From Azospirillum brasilense (GTDB lineage: Bacteria > Pseudomonadota > Alphaproteobacteria > Azospirillales > Azospirillaceae): a stretch of 64,000 nucleotides of DNA. A program made the position numbers and the translations under genes. The notes beneath the pieces are model-generated. The model saw nothing but the letters and a program-made list of their open reading frames with translations, was not told the origin of the DNA and did not search any database. Within the stretch, counting starts at the first letter, position 1. The number at the start of each line of letters is the position of its first letter. This document shows, piece after piece, positions 1-10,687 of the stretch. The DNA lies in the NCBI RefSeq assembly GCF_007827815.1, contig NZ_VITH01000006.1:124001-188000 (forward strand), in the 5' to 3' direction.

Positions 1-1233
1 CTGTCCCAACAGGCCGCTCCGCCGCCAGCGCCGGAGCGCCGCGGCCCGCTGGTCCCGGCGGCCGGCGATCCCCGCCGCATCGACGCCTACCTGCCGTCGC
101 CCTGCGTGCAGAACCACGCCGCCAATCTTGCGTTGCTGCCCGACGGCGACCTGCTGTGCGCCTGGTTCGGCGGCACGCAGGAGGGCATCCCCGACGTGTC
201 CATCCACGTCGCCCGCCTCCCGGCCGGCGGCGACCGCTGGGAGGCGCCGGTCAAGCTGTCCGACGACCCCGCCCGGTCGGAGCAGAACCCGGTGCTGTTC
301 CCGGCGCCCGACGGCACGCTGTGGCTGATGTACACCGCCCAGATCTCCGGCCACCAGGACACCGCCATCGTGCGCTGCCGCGTGTCGGCCGACCAGGGGC
401 GGAGCTGGGGGCCGGTGCGCACCCTGTTCGAGACCGAGGGCCACACCGGCGTCTTCATCCGCCAGCCGGTGGTGGTGCTGGACAACGGCGACTGGCTGCT
501 GCCGACCTTCCTGTGCCACGGCACGCCGGGCCGCGCCTGGGTGGGCGACCACGACACCAGCGCCGTGCGCATCTCCAGCGACGGCGGCCGGACCTGGACC
601 GAGCATGCGGTCCCCGGCAGCACCGGCTGCGTCCACATGAACATCGTGCCGCTGGCGGACGGTCGGCTGGCCGCCTTCTACCGCAGCCGCTGGGCCGACC
701 ATGTCTACCGCAGCCTGTCCACCGATGGTGGCCGGAGCTGGACCGCGCCGGAGCCGACGGAGCTGCCCAACAACAACTCCTCCATCCAGGTGACGGCCCT
801 GGCCGACGGGCGGCTGGCCATCGTCTACAACCACGCCAGCGCCGCCGACGCGACCGGCCGCCGGCTGGGCCTGTACGACGACATTGAGGACTCAAGCGAG
901 GCGGCGACCCCCGCCGCTCAACCGGCCGCCGAGCCCGCGGTTGAATCTCCGGCGGAGGGGCGGACGGCCTTCTGGGGGGCGCCGCGCGCGCCGCTGACCC
1001 TGGCGCTGTCCGCCGACGGCGGGGTGACCTGGCCGCTGCGCCGCGACCTGGAGGTCGGCGACGGCTATTGCATGACCAACAATTCGAAGGAGAAGCTGAA
1101 CCGGGAGTTCTCCTACCCGGCCATTCTCCAGACGCCGGACGGCCGGCTGCGCATCGCCTTCACCTATTTCCGGCAGGCGATCAAGTACACCGAACTGCCG
1201 ACCGATTGGGTCGAATCCGGCAGCGGGCGATAA
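1..1233 (+). CDS. Sialidase-like (BNR/Asp-box) protein, 5' end outside window
   Basis: The reading frame is open from base 1, so the N-terminus lies outside the window; at least 410 residues are visible. Asp-box motifs of the S-x-D-x-G-x-x-W type recur (SADQGRSW, SSDGGRTW, STDGGRSW, SADGGVTW), as expected of a six-bladed sialidase/neuraminidase-like propeller. The N-terminal stretch VQNHAANLALLPDGDLL fits the predicted-neuraminidase (exo-alpha-sialidase-like) family. A low-complexity Ala/Pro/Glu insert at about 900-960 separates the last blades. The gene lies 13 bp upstream of an ABC transporter operon and probably belongs to it. True sialidase activity is not shown; many family members act on other glycans or have no known substrate. 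Confidence 0.8.
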   Translation: MSQQAAPPPAPERRGPLVPAAGDPRRIDAYLPSPCVQNHAANLALLPDGDLLCAWFGGTQEGIPDVSIHVARLPAGGDRWEAPVKLSDDPARSEQNPVLFPAPDGTLWLMYTAQISGHQDTAIVRCRVSADQGRSWGPVRTLFETEGHTGVFIRQPVVVLDNGDWLLPTFLCHGTPGRAWVGDHDTSAVRISSDGGRTWTEHAVPGSTGCVHMNIVPLADGRLAAFYRSRWADHVYRSLSTDGGRSWTAPEPTELPNNNSSIQVTALADGRLAIVYNHASAADATGRRLGLYDDIEDSSEAATPAAQPAAEPAVESPAEGRTAFWGAPRAPLTLALSADGGVTWPLRRDLEVGDGYCMTNNSKEKLNREFSYPAILQTPDGRLRIAFTYFRQAIKYTELPTDWVESGSGR

Positions 1234-1246
1234 AGGGGAAGGAAGC

Positions 1247-2059
1247 ATGCCCATGAGAGCGACACAGATGGCGCCCATCGCCGGCCTGCGGCCGGTCGCA
1301 CCGACGCTGATCCAGATCCGCAACCTGAAGAAGACCTACGCCGCCGGCCGGGTCCAGGCGCTGTCGAACATCAACCTCGACATCGCCGACGGCGAGTTCG
1401 TCTGCGTCGTCGGCCCGTCGGGCTGCGGCAAGAGCACGCTGCTGCGCATCCTGGCCGGGCTCGACGATTACGACAGCGGCCAGGTGATGCTCGGCACCAA
1501 GACGGTCTCCGGCCCGTCGCGCGACGTCGGCGTGGTGTTCCAGCAGGCCAACCTGCTGCCCTGGCTGACGGTGCGCGAGAATGTGGCGCTGCCGCTGCGC
1601 GTCGGCGGCGGCCGGCCCGACGGGGCGGACGACGTGGACCGTCTGCTGGAGGTCGCTGGTCTGAAAGATTTCGGCGGCCGCTACCCCTACGAGCTGTCGG
1701 GCGGCATGCAGCAGCGCGCCGGCATCTGCCGCGCCCTGGTGCGCAACCCGCGCATCCTGCTGATGGACGAGCCGTTCGGCGCGCTGGACGCCCTGACCCG
1801 CGAGCGGATGAACCTGGAACTGCAGCGCATCTGGCAGAGCACCGGCAAGACGGTGATGCTGATCACCCACTCGATCTCCGAGGCGATCTTCCTCGCCGAC
1901 CGGGTGATCGTGATGTCCGCGCGCCCCGGCCGCGTTCTGCGCGAGCTGACCGTGGACATCCCGCGCCCGCGCAGCAACGACACCATCATCAGCCACCCGG
2001 ATTACCCGGCGCTGGCCAAGGAGATCCGCGCGCTTCTGACCGGACAGGGAGAGGAATGA
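1247..2059 (+). CDS. ABC transporter ATP-binding protein, nitrate/sulfonate/taurine (SsuB/TauB) type
   Basis: A 270-residue nucleotide-binding subunit that powers import. Walker A GPSGCGKST lies at about residues 56-64, then a Q-loop (FQQANLLPWLTV), signature LSGGMQQR and Walker B ILLMDEPFGALD. The FQQ..LLPW pattern and the adjacent EPFGALDALTR are typical of the SsuB/TauB/NrtD subfamily. The start at 1247 follows a purine-rich AAGGGGAAGGAAG ribosome site; a second ATG lies two codons on. The stop overlaps the permease start (ATGATGA), indicating translational coupling. The permease and binding protein follow directly. Substrate cannot be told from sequence; the upstream sialidase-like gene hints at a carbohydrate-derived or acidic ligand. 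Confidence 0.9.
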   Translation: MPMRATQMAPIAGLRPVAPTLIQIRNLKKTYAAGRVQALSNINLDIADGEFVCVVGPSGCGKSTLLRILAGLDDYDSGQVMLGTKTVSGPSRDVGVVFQQANLLPWLTVRENVALPLRVGGGRPDGADDVDRLLEVAGLKDFGGRYPYELSGGMQQRAGICRALVRNPRILLMDEPFGALDALTRERMNLELQRIWQSTGKTVMLITHSISEAIFLADRVIVMSARPGRVLRELTVDIPRPRSNDTIISHPDYPALAKEIRALLTGQGEE

Positions 2060-2919
2060 TGAGCAAGCCCGACATCACGTTGGCGGTCGCCGATCCCACC
2101 ATCGAGAGCGCCCCCGCCTCCGAATCCCCGCCGCGCGCGCCGCGCCCGGTCAACGGCACGCTGATCGCCGGCCTGGGGCTGGTGGCGCTGTTCGCCGGCT
2201 GGGCGCTCGCCGTCCGCTTCCTCGACGTGCCGTCCTACATCCTGCCGTCGCCGGCCGCGGTGTGGAAGGCGCTGTGGTCCGGTCTGGCGGTGTCGCCCTC
2301 CGACCCGCTCGGCTACTATCTGCCGCTGTGGGGCACGCTGAAGAACGCCGCCATCGGGCTGGCGGCCGGCGGCGGGCTCGGGCTGCTGCTCGGCTCGCTG
2401 ATGGCGGAGAGCCGCACCATCGAAAAGCTGCTGATGCCCTATGCCTTCGCTCTGCAGAGCCTGCCCAAGGTGGCCATCGCGCCGCTGGTGGTGATCTGGT
2501 TCGGCTTCGGCGACGGGTCGAAGATCGCCATCGCCGGGCTGCTGTCCTTCTTCCCGATCCTGATCAACAGCTTCACCGGGCTGCGCTCCGTCGATCCGGA
2601 GAAGATCGACCTGATGCGCTCGCTCTCCGCCTCGCGCTTCGAGACCTACCGCATCGTCAAGCTGCCGAACGCCGCCCCCTACATCTTCGCCGGCCTGGAC
2701 ATGGCGGTGGTCTACGCCCTGCTCGGCACCATCGTGGCGGAGTTCCTGGGCGCGCAGCAGGGCATGGGCGTCGTCATCACCCAGGCCCAGGCGGTGACCG
2801 ACGTTGCCGGCGTCTTCGCGGCCCTGGTCATCCTGGGCGCCTTCGGCATCCTGCTGCACGGCATCGTGCGCGGTCTGGAGCAGCGCATCGTCCATTGGGG
2901 CAACCGCGGCCGCAAGTGA
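2056..2919 (+). CDS. ABC transporter permease, SsuC/TauC-like
   Basis: A 287-residue inner-membrane permease of the BPD_transp_1 class. A Pro/Ala/Arg-rich cytoplasmic N-terminus (residues 1-35) is followed by about six hydrophobic segments. The EAA-type coupling loop is seen as the LMRSLSASRFETYRIVKLPNAAPYIFAGLDMAV stretch, where it contacts the ATPase. The first ATG at 2056 overlaps the stop of the ATPase gene; an in-frame ATG at 2059 is an alternative start. It should form a homodimer with the preceding ATPase and take substrate from the binding protein encoded 56 bp downstream. Confidence 0.88.
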   Translation: MMSKPDITLAVADPTIESAPASESPPRAPRPVNGTLIAGLGLVALFAGWALAVRFLDVPSYILPSPAAVWKALWSGLAVSPSDPLGYYLPLWGTLKNAAIGLAAGGGLGLLLGSLMAESRTIEKLLMPYAFALQSLPKVAIAPLVVIWFGFGDGSKIAIAGLLSFFPILINSFTGLRSVDPEKIDLMRSLSASRFETYRIVKLPNAAPYIFAGLDMAVVYALLGTIVAEFLGAQQGMGVVITQAQAVTDVAGVFAALVILGAFGILLHGIVRGLEQRIVHWGNRGRK

Positions 2920-2975
2920 GCCGCGGCCCGAACAGCTTGAAGTCAAACAACGCGATCAAGGGGGAGGACACCATC

Positions 2976-4061
2976 ATGACCACTTTCAGCGTCACCCGCC
3001 GCCAGTGCCTGCAGGCCGCCGGCGTCTTCGCCGCCGCCATGGCGCTCGGCCCGCGCTCGCTCTTCGCGCAGTCCGCCCCGCGCACCGTGCGGCTGGGCGT
3101 CGGGCTGAAGTCGCTGAACGCCAGCGTCATCAACCTGCTGATCGGCGAGGCGCTGGGCTACAACGCCGCCGAGGGCTTCACCGTCAAGGGCATGGCGGTG
3201 GGCGGCAACGCCAACGTCCAGGTCGCGGTGGACCGTGGCGACGTGGAGGTCGGCATCGCCGTGCCGTCCTACGCGCTGCCGATCCTCGCCAAGGGCGAAT
3301 GGGGCGAGGCCATCAGCTTCTACCAGTACACCTACCCCTACAAATGGGACGTGGCGGTGAAGCCGGGCTCCGCGCTGAAGACCTATGCGGACCTCAAGGG
3401 CAAGAACATCGGCGTGTCCGACTTCGGCGGCACCGAGTACCCAGTGACCCGCAACGTGCTGAAGAATCTGGGCATCGACCCCGACCGCGACGTGAAGTGG
3501 ACGGCGGTGGGCGGCGGCGTTCCGGCCGGCGTGGCGCTGCAGCGCGGGGCGGTCGACGCGCTCGCCTACTACGACACCGGCTTCGGCCTGATCGAGGGGG
3601 CGGGCATCCCCTTCGAGATTCTGACCCGCCCGCAGGGCCTGCCGATGATCGGCGGCCAGTTCCTGATGACGCTGCGCGAGAAGCTGAAGACCGACCGCGC
3701 GCTGATGGTCGGCTTCGGCCGGTCGGCGGCCAAGGCCTCGACCTTCCTGCTCGCCAACCCGACGGCGGGGGCCAAGGCCTTCCTCAAGCTCTATCCGGAG
3801 ACCGCGCCGCGCGGCAGCAGCGAGGAGGAGGCGGTCAAGGCGGTGCTGGTCGCGGTCAGCCGCCGCATCAAGCTCTACCAGCCGCCCTATCCGGGCTTCA
3901 AGATGGGCCAGATCAACCCGGACGAGTTCACCACCGAGATGGCGCTGAACGGCATGGAGGCGAAGGACCTGTCGCGATTCTACACCAACGACCTGATCGC
4001 CGACATCAACGCCTTCGACGCCGAGGCGGTGAAGGCCCAGGCGATGAGCTACAATGGCTGA
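2976..4061 (+). CDS. ABC transporter substrate-binding protein, NMT1/SsuA/TauA-like, probable Tat export
   Basis: A 361-residue periplasmic binding protein. I start it at ATG 2976, preceded by a GGGGAGG ribosome site, although the frame is open far upstream. The N-terminus has MTTFSVTRRQCLQAAG then a hydrophobic stretch ending in SLFAQSA, which looks like a twin-arginine or ordinary Sec signal peptide with cleavage after FAQ. The mature part has the NMT1-like fold signatures (LKGKNIGVSDFGGTEYP; VQVAVDRGDVEVGIAVPSY). It is the last gene of the transporter and overlaps the following SDR gene by 8 bp, so the SDR is probably in the same operon. Confidence 0.85.
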   Translation: MTTFSVTRRQCLQAAGVFAAAMALGPRSLFAQSAPRTVRLGVGLKSLNASVINLLIGEALGYNAAEGFTVKGMAVGGNANVQVAVDRGDVEVGIAVPSYALPILAKGEWGEAISFYQYTYPYKWDVAVKPGSALKTYADLKGKNIGVSDFGGTEYPVTRNVLKNLGIDPDRDVKWTAVGGGVPAGVALQRGAVDALAYYDTGFGLIEGAGIPFEILTRPQGLPMIGGQFLMTLREKLKTDRALMVGFGRSAAKASTFLLANPTAGAKAFLKLYPETAPRGSSEEEAVKAVLVAVSRRIKLYQPPYPGFKMGQINPDEFTTEMALNGMEAKDLSRFYTNDLIADINAFDAEAVKAQAMSYNG

Positions 4062-4788
4062 GCGGCCGGAAATGGGGCGGCCCGAGGTGGAGCGGCCCGC
4101 GTCGCCGGGCCGGGCGCTGGTGACCGGGGTCAGCTCCGGCATCGGCGCGGCCATCGCGGCCCGCCTGCTGGACGACGGCTGGGAGGTGGTGGGGCTGAGC
4201 CGCACCGCCCCGGCCATCGACCATCCGGCCTTGCGCTTCGTTTCCGTCGATCTGATGGACGCGGGAGCGCTGGCCGACGCACTGGCCGGCCTGCCGCCGG
4301 TGCGGGCGGTGGTCCACGCCGCCGGCATCCTGCGCGTCGGCCGGCTCGGCGAGACGGACAGCGCCACGGCCGACGCGCGGGCGATGTGGCGACTGCATGT
4401 CGAGGCGGCCACCCAGCTCGTGGAGCACGCCGTCCCCGCCATGGAGGAGGGCGGGCGCGTCGTGCTGATCGGCAGTCGCACGTCGGACGGCTCGGCCGGG
4501 CGCGGCCAGTACGCGGCCAGCAAGGCGGCGCTGTCGGGGCTGGCCCGCTCCTGGGCGATCGAGCAGGCGCCGCGTGGCGTCACGGTGAACGTCGTCGCCC
4601 CCGGCGCGACCGACACGCCGATGCTGGCCGACCCCAACCGCGCCGGCGTGCAGCCGAAGCGGCCTCCCATCGGCCGCTTCGTGAAGCCGGAGGAGGTGGC
4701 GGCGTTGACCGCCTTCCTGCTGTCGGACGCGGCGGCCAGCATCACCGGCCAGCGCATCGTGGTGTGCGGCGGCGCCTCGCTGGTGTGA
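4054..4788 (+). CDS. SDR-family NAD(P)-dependent oxidoreductase
   Basis: A 244-residue classical short-chain dehydrogenase. The Rossmann motif VTGVSSGIGAAIA (TGxxxGxG) lies near residues 18-30, the NxAG-like segment is HAAGIL, the catalytic serine lies in LIGSRTS, and the Tyr-x-x-x-Lys pair is in YAASKAA. The C-terminal GATDTPML and SITGQRIVVCGGASLV segments are typical. It overlaps the 3' end of the binding-protein gene by 8 bp, so it is the last gene of the transporter operon and probably oxidises or reduces the imported compound. Its stop codon lies inside a terminator hairpin. Substrate unknown. Confidence 0.88.
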   Translation: MAERPEMGRPEVERPASPGRALVTGVSSGIGAAIAARLLDDGWEVVGLSRTAPAIDHPALRFVSVDLMDAGALADALAGLPPVRAVVHAAGILRVGRLGETDSATADARAMWRLHVEAATQLVEHAVPAMEEGGRVVLIGSRTSDGSAGRGQYAASKAALSGLARSWAIEQAPRGVTVNVVAPGATDTPMLADPNRAGVQPKRPPIGRFVKPEEVAALTAFLLSDAAASITGQRIVVCGGASLV

Positions 4789-4798
4789 GGCGCCTTTT
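4771..4798 (+). terminator. Rho-independent terminator at the end of the SDR gene
   Basis: Arms GGCGCCTC (4771-4778) and GAGGCGCC (4787-4794) form a perfect 8-bp stem with an 8-nt loop, followed by TTTT (4795-4798). The SDR stop codon (4786-4788) sits at the loop/stem border. It separates the plus-strand operon from the convergent carrier gene. Confidence 0.75.
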
Positions 4799-4803
4799 CC
4801 GGC

Positions 4804-5766
4804 TCAGCGCGCCGGCACAAGGCGCGGCACCCAGCGGACGTAGGTGAGCATCGCCGCCAGCTCCACCAGGGTCTGCGTCACCACGACCGCCGGCACCAGC
4901 GCCCCGCCGTCCGGGACGGCGAAGGCCAGCGGCAGGACGACCAGGGAGTTGCGCGTGCCGCCGCTGAACACGACGGCCCGCGCCGCCTCGGTCTCCAACC
5001 GGAACAGGCGCGCCACCGCCCGTCCGGCGTAGGGCATCGCCAGCGCGAAGGCGATGTAGAGCGGCACGGCGAGGACCACCGCCCGCGCCTGGGCCGCCAC
5101 GTCGGCGGCGACCGCCGCGACGACCAGGAACAGCACCACCGCCATGAGCGGCACCGGCAGCCACGCCAGGGCGTCCGCGGCGGCCTTTCCGGCGCCGCTG
5201 CGCGCCGCCCAGGCCTGCGTCGCCCCGGCCAGCGCCAGCGGCACGGCGATCAGCCCGACGAAGGCGTCGACGAACGGACCCGGCTGCATCAGCGCCGCCG
5301 CCCCCTCCCCGGCGAACAGGCCGAGATAGACGGGCAGAAGCAGCATCTGGACGAGCAGCAGCACCGGCGTCGCCGCCAGCACCAGCCGCGCGTCGCCGCG
5401 CCCGAGATGGGTGAAGACGACGACATAGTCGATGCAGGGCGCCAGCAACACCAGCAGCACGCCGAGCCGCACCGCCGCCTGCTCCGCCGGCAGCACCGAC
5501 ACCAGCCCGAAGACGACGCAGGGCACCACCGCGAAATTGACCAGCAGCAGGGCCGACAGGAAGCGGGTGTTGGTCACGCTTTGCCGCAGGTCGCTCAGCG
5601 GGACCTGGAGAAAGGTGACGTAGATCAGCGCGGCGAGGGCGGGGTTGATCCCCGCGTCCCAGAGGTCGCCCGGCAGAACGGCGGCGCTCAGCAGGCCGGC
5701 GGCGACCGCGGCGAAATAGACGGGGACCTGATGGGTTTCCAGATCCGCGCGGGTAACGGCGGCCAT
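4804..5766 (-). CDS. ACR3-like / bile acid:sodium symporter family carrier
   Basis: A 320-residue membrane protein with about ten hydrophobic segments. It resembles the arsenite efflux carrier ACR3 of the BART superfamily. The two residues considered critical in Acr3 proteins appear conserved: a cysteine in LLAPCIDYVVVF (C111) and a glutamate in TQTLVELAAML (E302). I start it at ATG 5766 because GGGAG lies 7-8 nt upstream; an ATG at 5784 lacks a ribosome site. It lies 52 bp downstream of the MerR-family regulator on the same strand, so the two are probably co-transcribed. No ArsR or ArsC gene is nearby, so export of another metal(loid) or organic anion is possible. Confidence 0.72.
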   Translation of the reverse strand: MAAVTRADLETHQVPVYFAAVAAGLLSAAVLPGDLWDAGINPALAALIYVTFLQVPLSDLRQSVTNTRFLSALLLVNFAVVPCVVFGLVSVLPAEQAAVRLGVLLVLLAPCIDYVVVFTHLGRGDARLVLAATPVLLLVQMLLLPVYLGLFAGEGAAALMQPGPFVDAFVGLIAVPLALAGATQAWAARSGAGKAAADALAWLPVPLMAVVLFLVVAAVAADVAAQARAVVLAVPLYIAFALAMPYAGRAVARLFRLETEAARAVVFSGGTRNSLVVLPLAFAVPDGGALVPAVVVTQTLVELAAMLTYVRWVPRLVPAR

Positions 5767-5818
5767 GTCTCGGCTCCCGGTCATGGATTGTCTTTATTGG
5801 CCTGCGGAGTCCGCCGGG

Positions 5819-6250
5819 TCACGGGCAGCAGCGGCCGTCCTCGTGATGGGGCGACAGCGCCTCGATGATGCGGCACTCGGCGACCCGGCCGCCGCGCCGG
5901 CACTGGTGGGCCAGCCGGTCCAGCTCCTCGCGCAGGCGCTCCAGATCGGCGATCTTCCGCTCCACTTCGTTGAGCTGCTCGACGACCAGCGCGTCGACCT
6001 CGCCGCAGGGGCGGTCCGGCTGATCGGCGAGATCGAGCATCGCCCGGACGGTCTCCAGCGGGAAGCCGAGGTCGCGCACCCGCCGGACGAAGGTCAGCCG
6101 CCGCACATGGTCGTGGCCGTAGCTGCGGTAGTTGCCCGCCGTGCGGGCGGGCGCCGGCAGGATGCCGATCTTCTCGTAGAAGCGGATGGTCTCGACCTTG
6201 GTGCCGGTCAGCTTGCCGAGCGCGCCGATGGACAGCTCCTGTTTCGCCAT
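5819..6250 (-). CDS. MerR-family heavy-metal regulator, PbrR/CadR type
   Basis: A 143-residue MerR activator. The winged HTH (SIGALGKLTGTKVETIRFYEKIGIL) is followed by the dimerisation helix and a metal-binding end. Cysteines fall at 82, 117 and 126; the spacings (35 and 9) match the C78/C113/C122 triad known in PbrR-type lead sensors, and an extra HH...CC tail ends the protein. I start it at ATG 6250; the frame is open further upstream but that part covers the promoter. A divergent P-type ATPase starts at 6360, with the expected MerR-type operator between them. The ACR3-like gene follows on the same strand. The triad supports Pb/Cd/Zn sensing rather than Hg or Cu. Confidence 0.87.
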   Translation of the reverse strand: MAKQELSIGALGKLTGTKVETIRFYEKIGILPAPARTAGNYRSYGHDHVRRLTFVRRVRDLGFPLETVRAMLDLADQPDRPCGEVDALVVEQLNEVERKIADLERLREELDRLAHQCRRGGRVAECRIIEALSPHHEDGRCCP

Positions 6251-6261
6251 CACAAACCCTC

Positions 6262-6292
6262 TTGACCCTGTAGTAACTCCAGGGTCCATGGT
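6262..6292 (+). promoter_or_regulatory. MerR-type promoter/operator for the metal ATPase
   Basis: A -35 TTGACC (6262-6267) and a weak -10 CATGGT (6287-6292) are separated by 19 bp, the stretched spacing typical of MerR-activated promoters. An inverted repeat ACCCTG-N9-CAGGGT (6265-6285) fills the spacer, as in CadR/PbrR/ZntR operators. It lies between the divergent regulator and ATPase genes. Confidence 0.78.
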
Positions 6293-6359
6293 AGCGCACG
6301 ACAGGCAGCCGCGCACCCTCCAATGGCGCGGCGCGCCACACCGCCGGTCGGAGTGGATC

Positions 6360-8560
<2,201 letters not shown>

Positions 8561-8567
<7 letters not shown>

Positions 8568-8594
8568 AGGAGAAAGACGTTTGAAGGAGAGAGA
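8561..8594 (+). repeat. 17-bp tandem duplication carrying ATPase stop and lspA ribosome site
   Basis: CGTTTGAAGGAGAAAGA (8561-8577) is followed at once by CGTTTGAAGGAGAGAGA (8578-8594), 16 of 17 bases alike. The first copy contains the ATPase stop codon; both carry an AAGGAG Shine-Dalgarno. The second copy sits just before the lspA ATG at 8596. Confidence 0.85.
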
Positions 8595-8595
8595 T

Positions 8596-9144
8596 ATGAG
8601 TGTGCCACGGTCGGCCCGGTCGGCCGGTTCGAGGTCCGCTGGTCTGAAACTGGCGGGCACCATCGGCGCCGTGATCCTGCTGCTCGACCAGCTCACCAAA
8701 TGGGCCGCGCTGGACCAGCTCCTGGACCCGCCGCGAGTGATCGAGGCCGCGCCGTTTCTCAATTTCGTGCTCGGCTTCAACACCGGGGTCAGTTTCGGCC
8801 TGCTGGAGAACGACAACCCCTACGGCCCTTGGCTGCTCTCCGGCGCCGCGCTGCTTGTCGTCGCGGTTCTCGTGGTCTGGGCGGCCCGCTCGGACAGTCG
8901 CGCCGAGGCGGCGAGCTTCGGCGCGATCGCGGGCGGGGCGATCGGCAACATCGTCGACCGTCTCCGCCAGGGCGCCGTCACCGACTTCATCGACGTGCAC
9001 GCCTTCGGCTGGCACTGGCCGACCTTCAACGTCGCCGACATCGGCATCACCGGCGGCGTCGGGCTGCTGCTGCTCTCGGGGCTGTGGCCGCGCAAGACGT
9101 CCGGCGGCGATGGGGCGGACGGAAGTGACGGTGCGCGCCGCTGA
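8596..9144 (+). CDS. lspA: Signal peptidase II (LspA), metal-locus paralogue (PbrC-like)
   Basis: A 182-residue membrane aspartyl protease that removes signal peptides from prolipoproteins. Family motifs are present: LLLDQLTKW near the start, FNTGVSFGLL (the NxGxxFG motif), GGAIGNIVDRL with the first catalytic Asp and FNVADIGITGG with the second. Four hydrophobic segments fit. It is the last gene downstream of the metal ATPase, with the duplicated ribosome site. In Cupriavidus the lead-resistance operon also encodes a signal peptidase II (PbrC), so this is probably a dedicated paralogue and not the housekeeping lspA, which usually lies next to ileS. Confidence 0.87.
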   Translation: MSVPRSARSAGSRSAGLKLAGTIGAVILLLDQLTKWAALDQLLDPPRVIEAAPFLNFVLGFNTGVSFGLLENDNPYGPWLLSGAALLVVAVLVVWAARSDSRAEAASFGAIAGGAIGNIVDRLRQGAVTDFIDVHAFGWHWPTFNVADIGITGGVGLLLLSGLWPRKTSGGDGADGSDGARR

Positions 9145-9152
9145 CCCGGAGT

Positions 9153-10550
9153 TCACGGTTCCGCCGCGGCCACAGCGCGCTTCAGGACCTCGAAGACGCG
9201 CGGGTCGCCCATCTGGGCGACGTTGAAGCGCAGAAAGCCGGTGGCCGACTGGCTGGCGCTGAAGACGTTGCCAGGGGCCAGCACGACCTGTTCGTCGAGC
9301 GCCGCCCGAGCGACGGCCGCCGAGTCCCGGCCCTCCGGCAGGCGGCACCAGAGATAGAAGCCGCCGCGCGGCATCAGCCAGGGCTCCAGTCCGAGGGCCG
9401 CCAGCCGGTCCGCCGTCTCGCGCCGCGCCCGCGCCAGACGGCGGCGCAGCCCGTCGAGATGCTTGCGGTAGCCGCCGTCGCCGAGGATTGCCAGGACGAG
9501 GTCGGCGGCAATCGGGCTGGGGCCGCCGAAATTGGTCGCCACCTGCAGATCGACCAGCGCTTCCACCCAATCCGGCCGCGCCGCGAGGTAGCCGCAGCGC
9601 ACCGAGGCGGAGAGCGTTTTCGAAAAGCTGCCGATCCGGATGACCTGGACCAACCCGTCCAGAACGGCGAGGCGTGGCGACGGGTCCGGCTCGAAGCCGG
9701 CGAAGATGTCGTCCTCGACGATGGTGACGTCGTGGGCGGCGGCGGCGGTGAGCAGGCGGTGCGCCGTCTGCGGCGACATCGTGGCGCCGGTCGGGTTGTG
9801 CAGCGCCGCGTTGGTGATGTAGAGGCGGGGCCGGTGCTCGGCCAGCGCCGCCGCGAACCGCGCGGTGTCGGGCCCGCTGTGCGTGTAGGGCACGCCGACG
9901 ATGCGGACCTGATGGGCGCGCAGCAGGGCCTGGAAGTTGAAGTAGCAGGGGTCGTCGACCAGCACCGCATCGCCCGGGCGCAGCAGGAAGCGGCAGATCA
10001 GGTCGATCGCCTGGGTCCCCGACCCGGTCAGCAGGATCTGGTCGGCCCCCACCGCGAGTCCCTCCTCCGCGTACTGCCGGGCCAGGAGCCGGCGAAGGGG
10101 GAGCGAACCGCGTGTGCTTCCGTAATCCGCCAACAGGGTGTCGTCGGCGTGGGCGAGACGGCGCAGGGCGCGGCGCAGGGCGGCGTTGGGCATCCAGTCC
10201 GCCGGCAGCCACCCGCAGCCGGGCTTCAGCATCTCCGCGCCGGAATCCAGCGACTGGCGCGACACCCAGAAGGGATCGATGGCGCGGTCGCGGCGCGGTT
10301 CGGCCTCGGCCAGGGCCAGCGGCGGCAGGGCGCCGGACACATAGAAGCCGGAGCCCGGACGCGAGCGGATCACACCGTCCGCGGCGAGCCGGTCGTAGGC
10401 CTCGACCACGGTGGAAGGGGACACGCCCATGGCGGCGGCGAAGCGGCGGATGGAGGGCAGGCGTTCGCCCGGCGACAGCCGGCGGTCCGCCATCCTCTGG
10501 CGGATCGCGTCCATGACCTCCGTCGTCCGTGTGCCCGTTCGGTTCGTCAT
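9153..10550 (-). CDS. MocR-type regulator (GntR HTH fused to class I aminotransferase domain)
   Basis: A 465-residue fusion. Residues 1-75 form a GntR winged HTH (LSPGERLPSIRRFAAAMGVSPSTVVEAYDRLAADG). The rest is a fold-type I aminotransferase domain with HNPTG (251-255), a likely PLP lysine in SFSKTLS (K311) and DDIFAGF. These proteins sense PLP or an amino-acid derivative and usually control a divergent neighbour. Here the divergent gene is a DMT exporter 137 bp away, the expected target. It converges with lspA, 8 bp apart. Confidence 0.9.
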   Translation of the reverse strand: MTNRTGTRTTEVMDAIRQRMADRRLSPGERLPSIRRFAAAMGVSPSTVVEAYDRLAADGVIRSRPGSGFYVSGALPPLALAEAEPRRDRAIDPFWVSRQSLDSGAEMLKPGCGWLPADWMPNAALRRALRRLAHADDTLLADYGSTRGSLPLRRLLARQYAEEGLAVGADQILLTGSGTQAIDLICRFLLRPGDAVLVDDPCYFNFQALLRAHQVRIVGVPYTHSGPDTARFAAALAEHRPRLYITNAALHNPTGATMSPQTAHRLLTAAAAHDVTIVEDDIFAGFEPDPSPRLAVLDGLVQVIRIGSFSKTLSASVRCGYLAARPDWVEALVDLQVATNFGGPSPIAADLVLAILGDGGYRKHLDGLRRRLARARRETADRLAALGLEPWLMPRGGFYLWCRLPEGRDSAAVARAALDEQVVLAPGNVFSASQSATGFLRFNVAQMGDPRVFEVLKRAVAAAEP

Positions 10551-10687
10551 CGCCCGGCCCTCGGCAAGTGTATTGCGCCCGGTACCAACACAGTTCGACG
10601 GAATTGTACGGGACCGTCGCTGTCTCCGCCAGCGCCCACCGCGCTAGGGTCCTCCCGCACTGGGCATGGGACGGGAGGGGGCGGGGC
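10551..10687. promoter_or_regulatory. Divergent promoter region between mocR-type gene and DMT exporter
   Basis: This 137-bp gap must hold both promoters and the MocR-type operator. It is slightly AT-richer at 10570-10612, with TGTATTG and AATTGTACGG segments that may be half-sites, but no unambiguous -35/-10 pair was identified. The exporter has a strong GGGAGGGGG ribosome site just before 10688. Confidence 0.4.

Noticed and set aside
1..4788. A sialic-acid catabolic operon linking the sialidase-like gene with the dapA-family gene
   Set aside because: The two genes are 55 kb apart, no NanE/NanK/NagAB genes occur in the window, and the importer is of the sulfonate/taurine class, so the link is too weak to assert.
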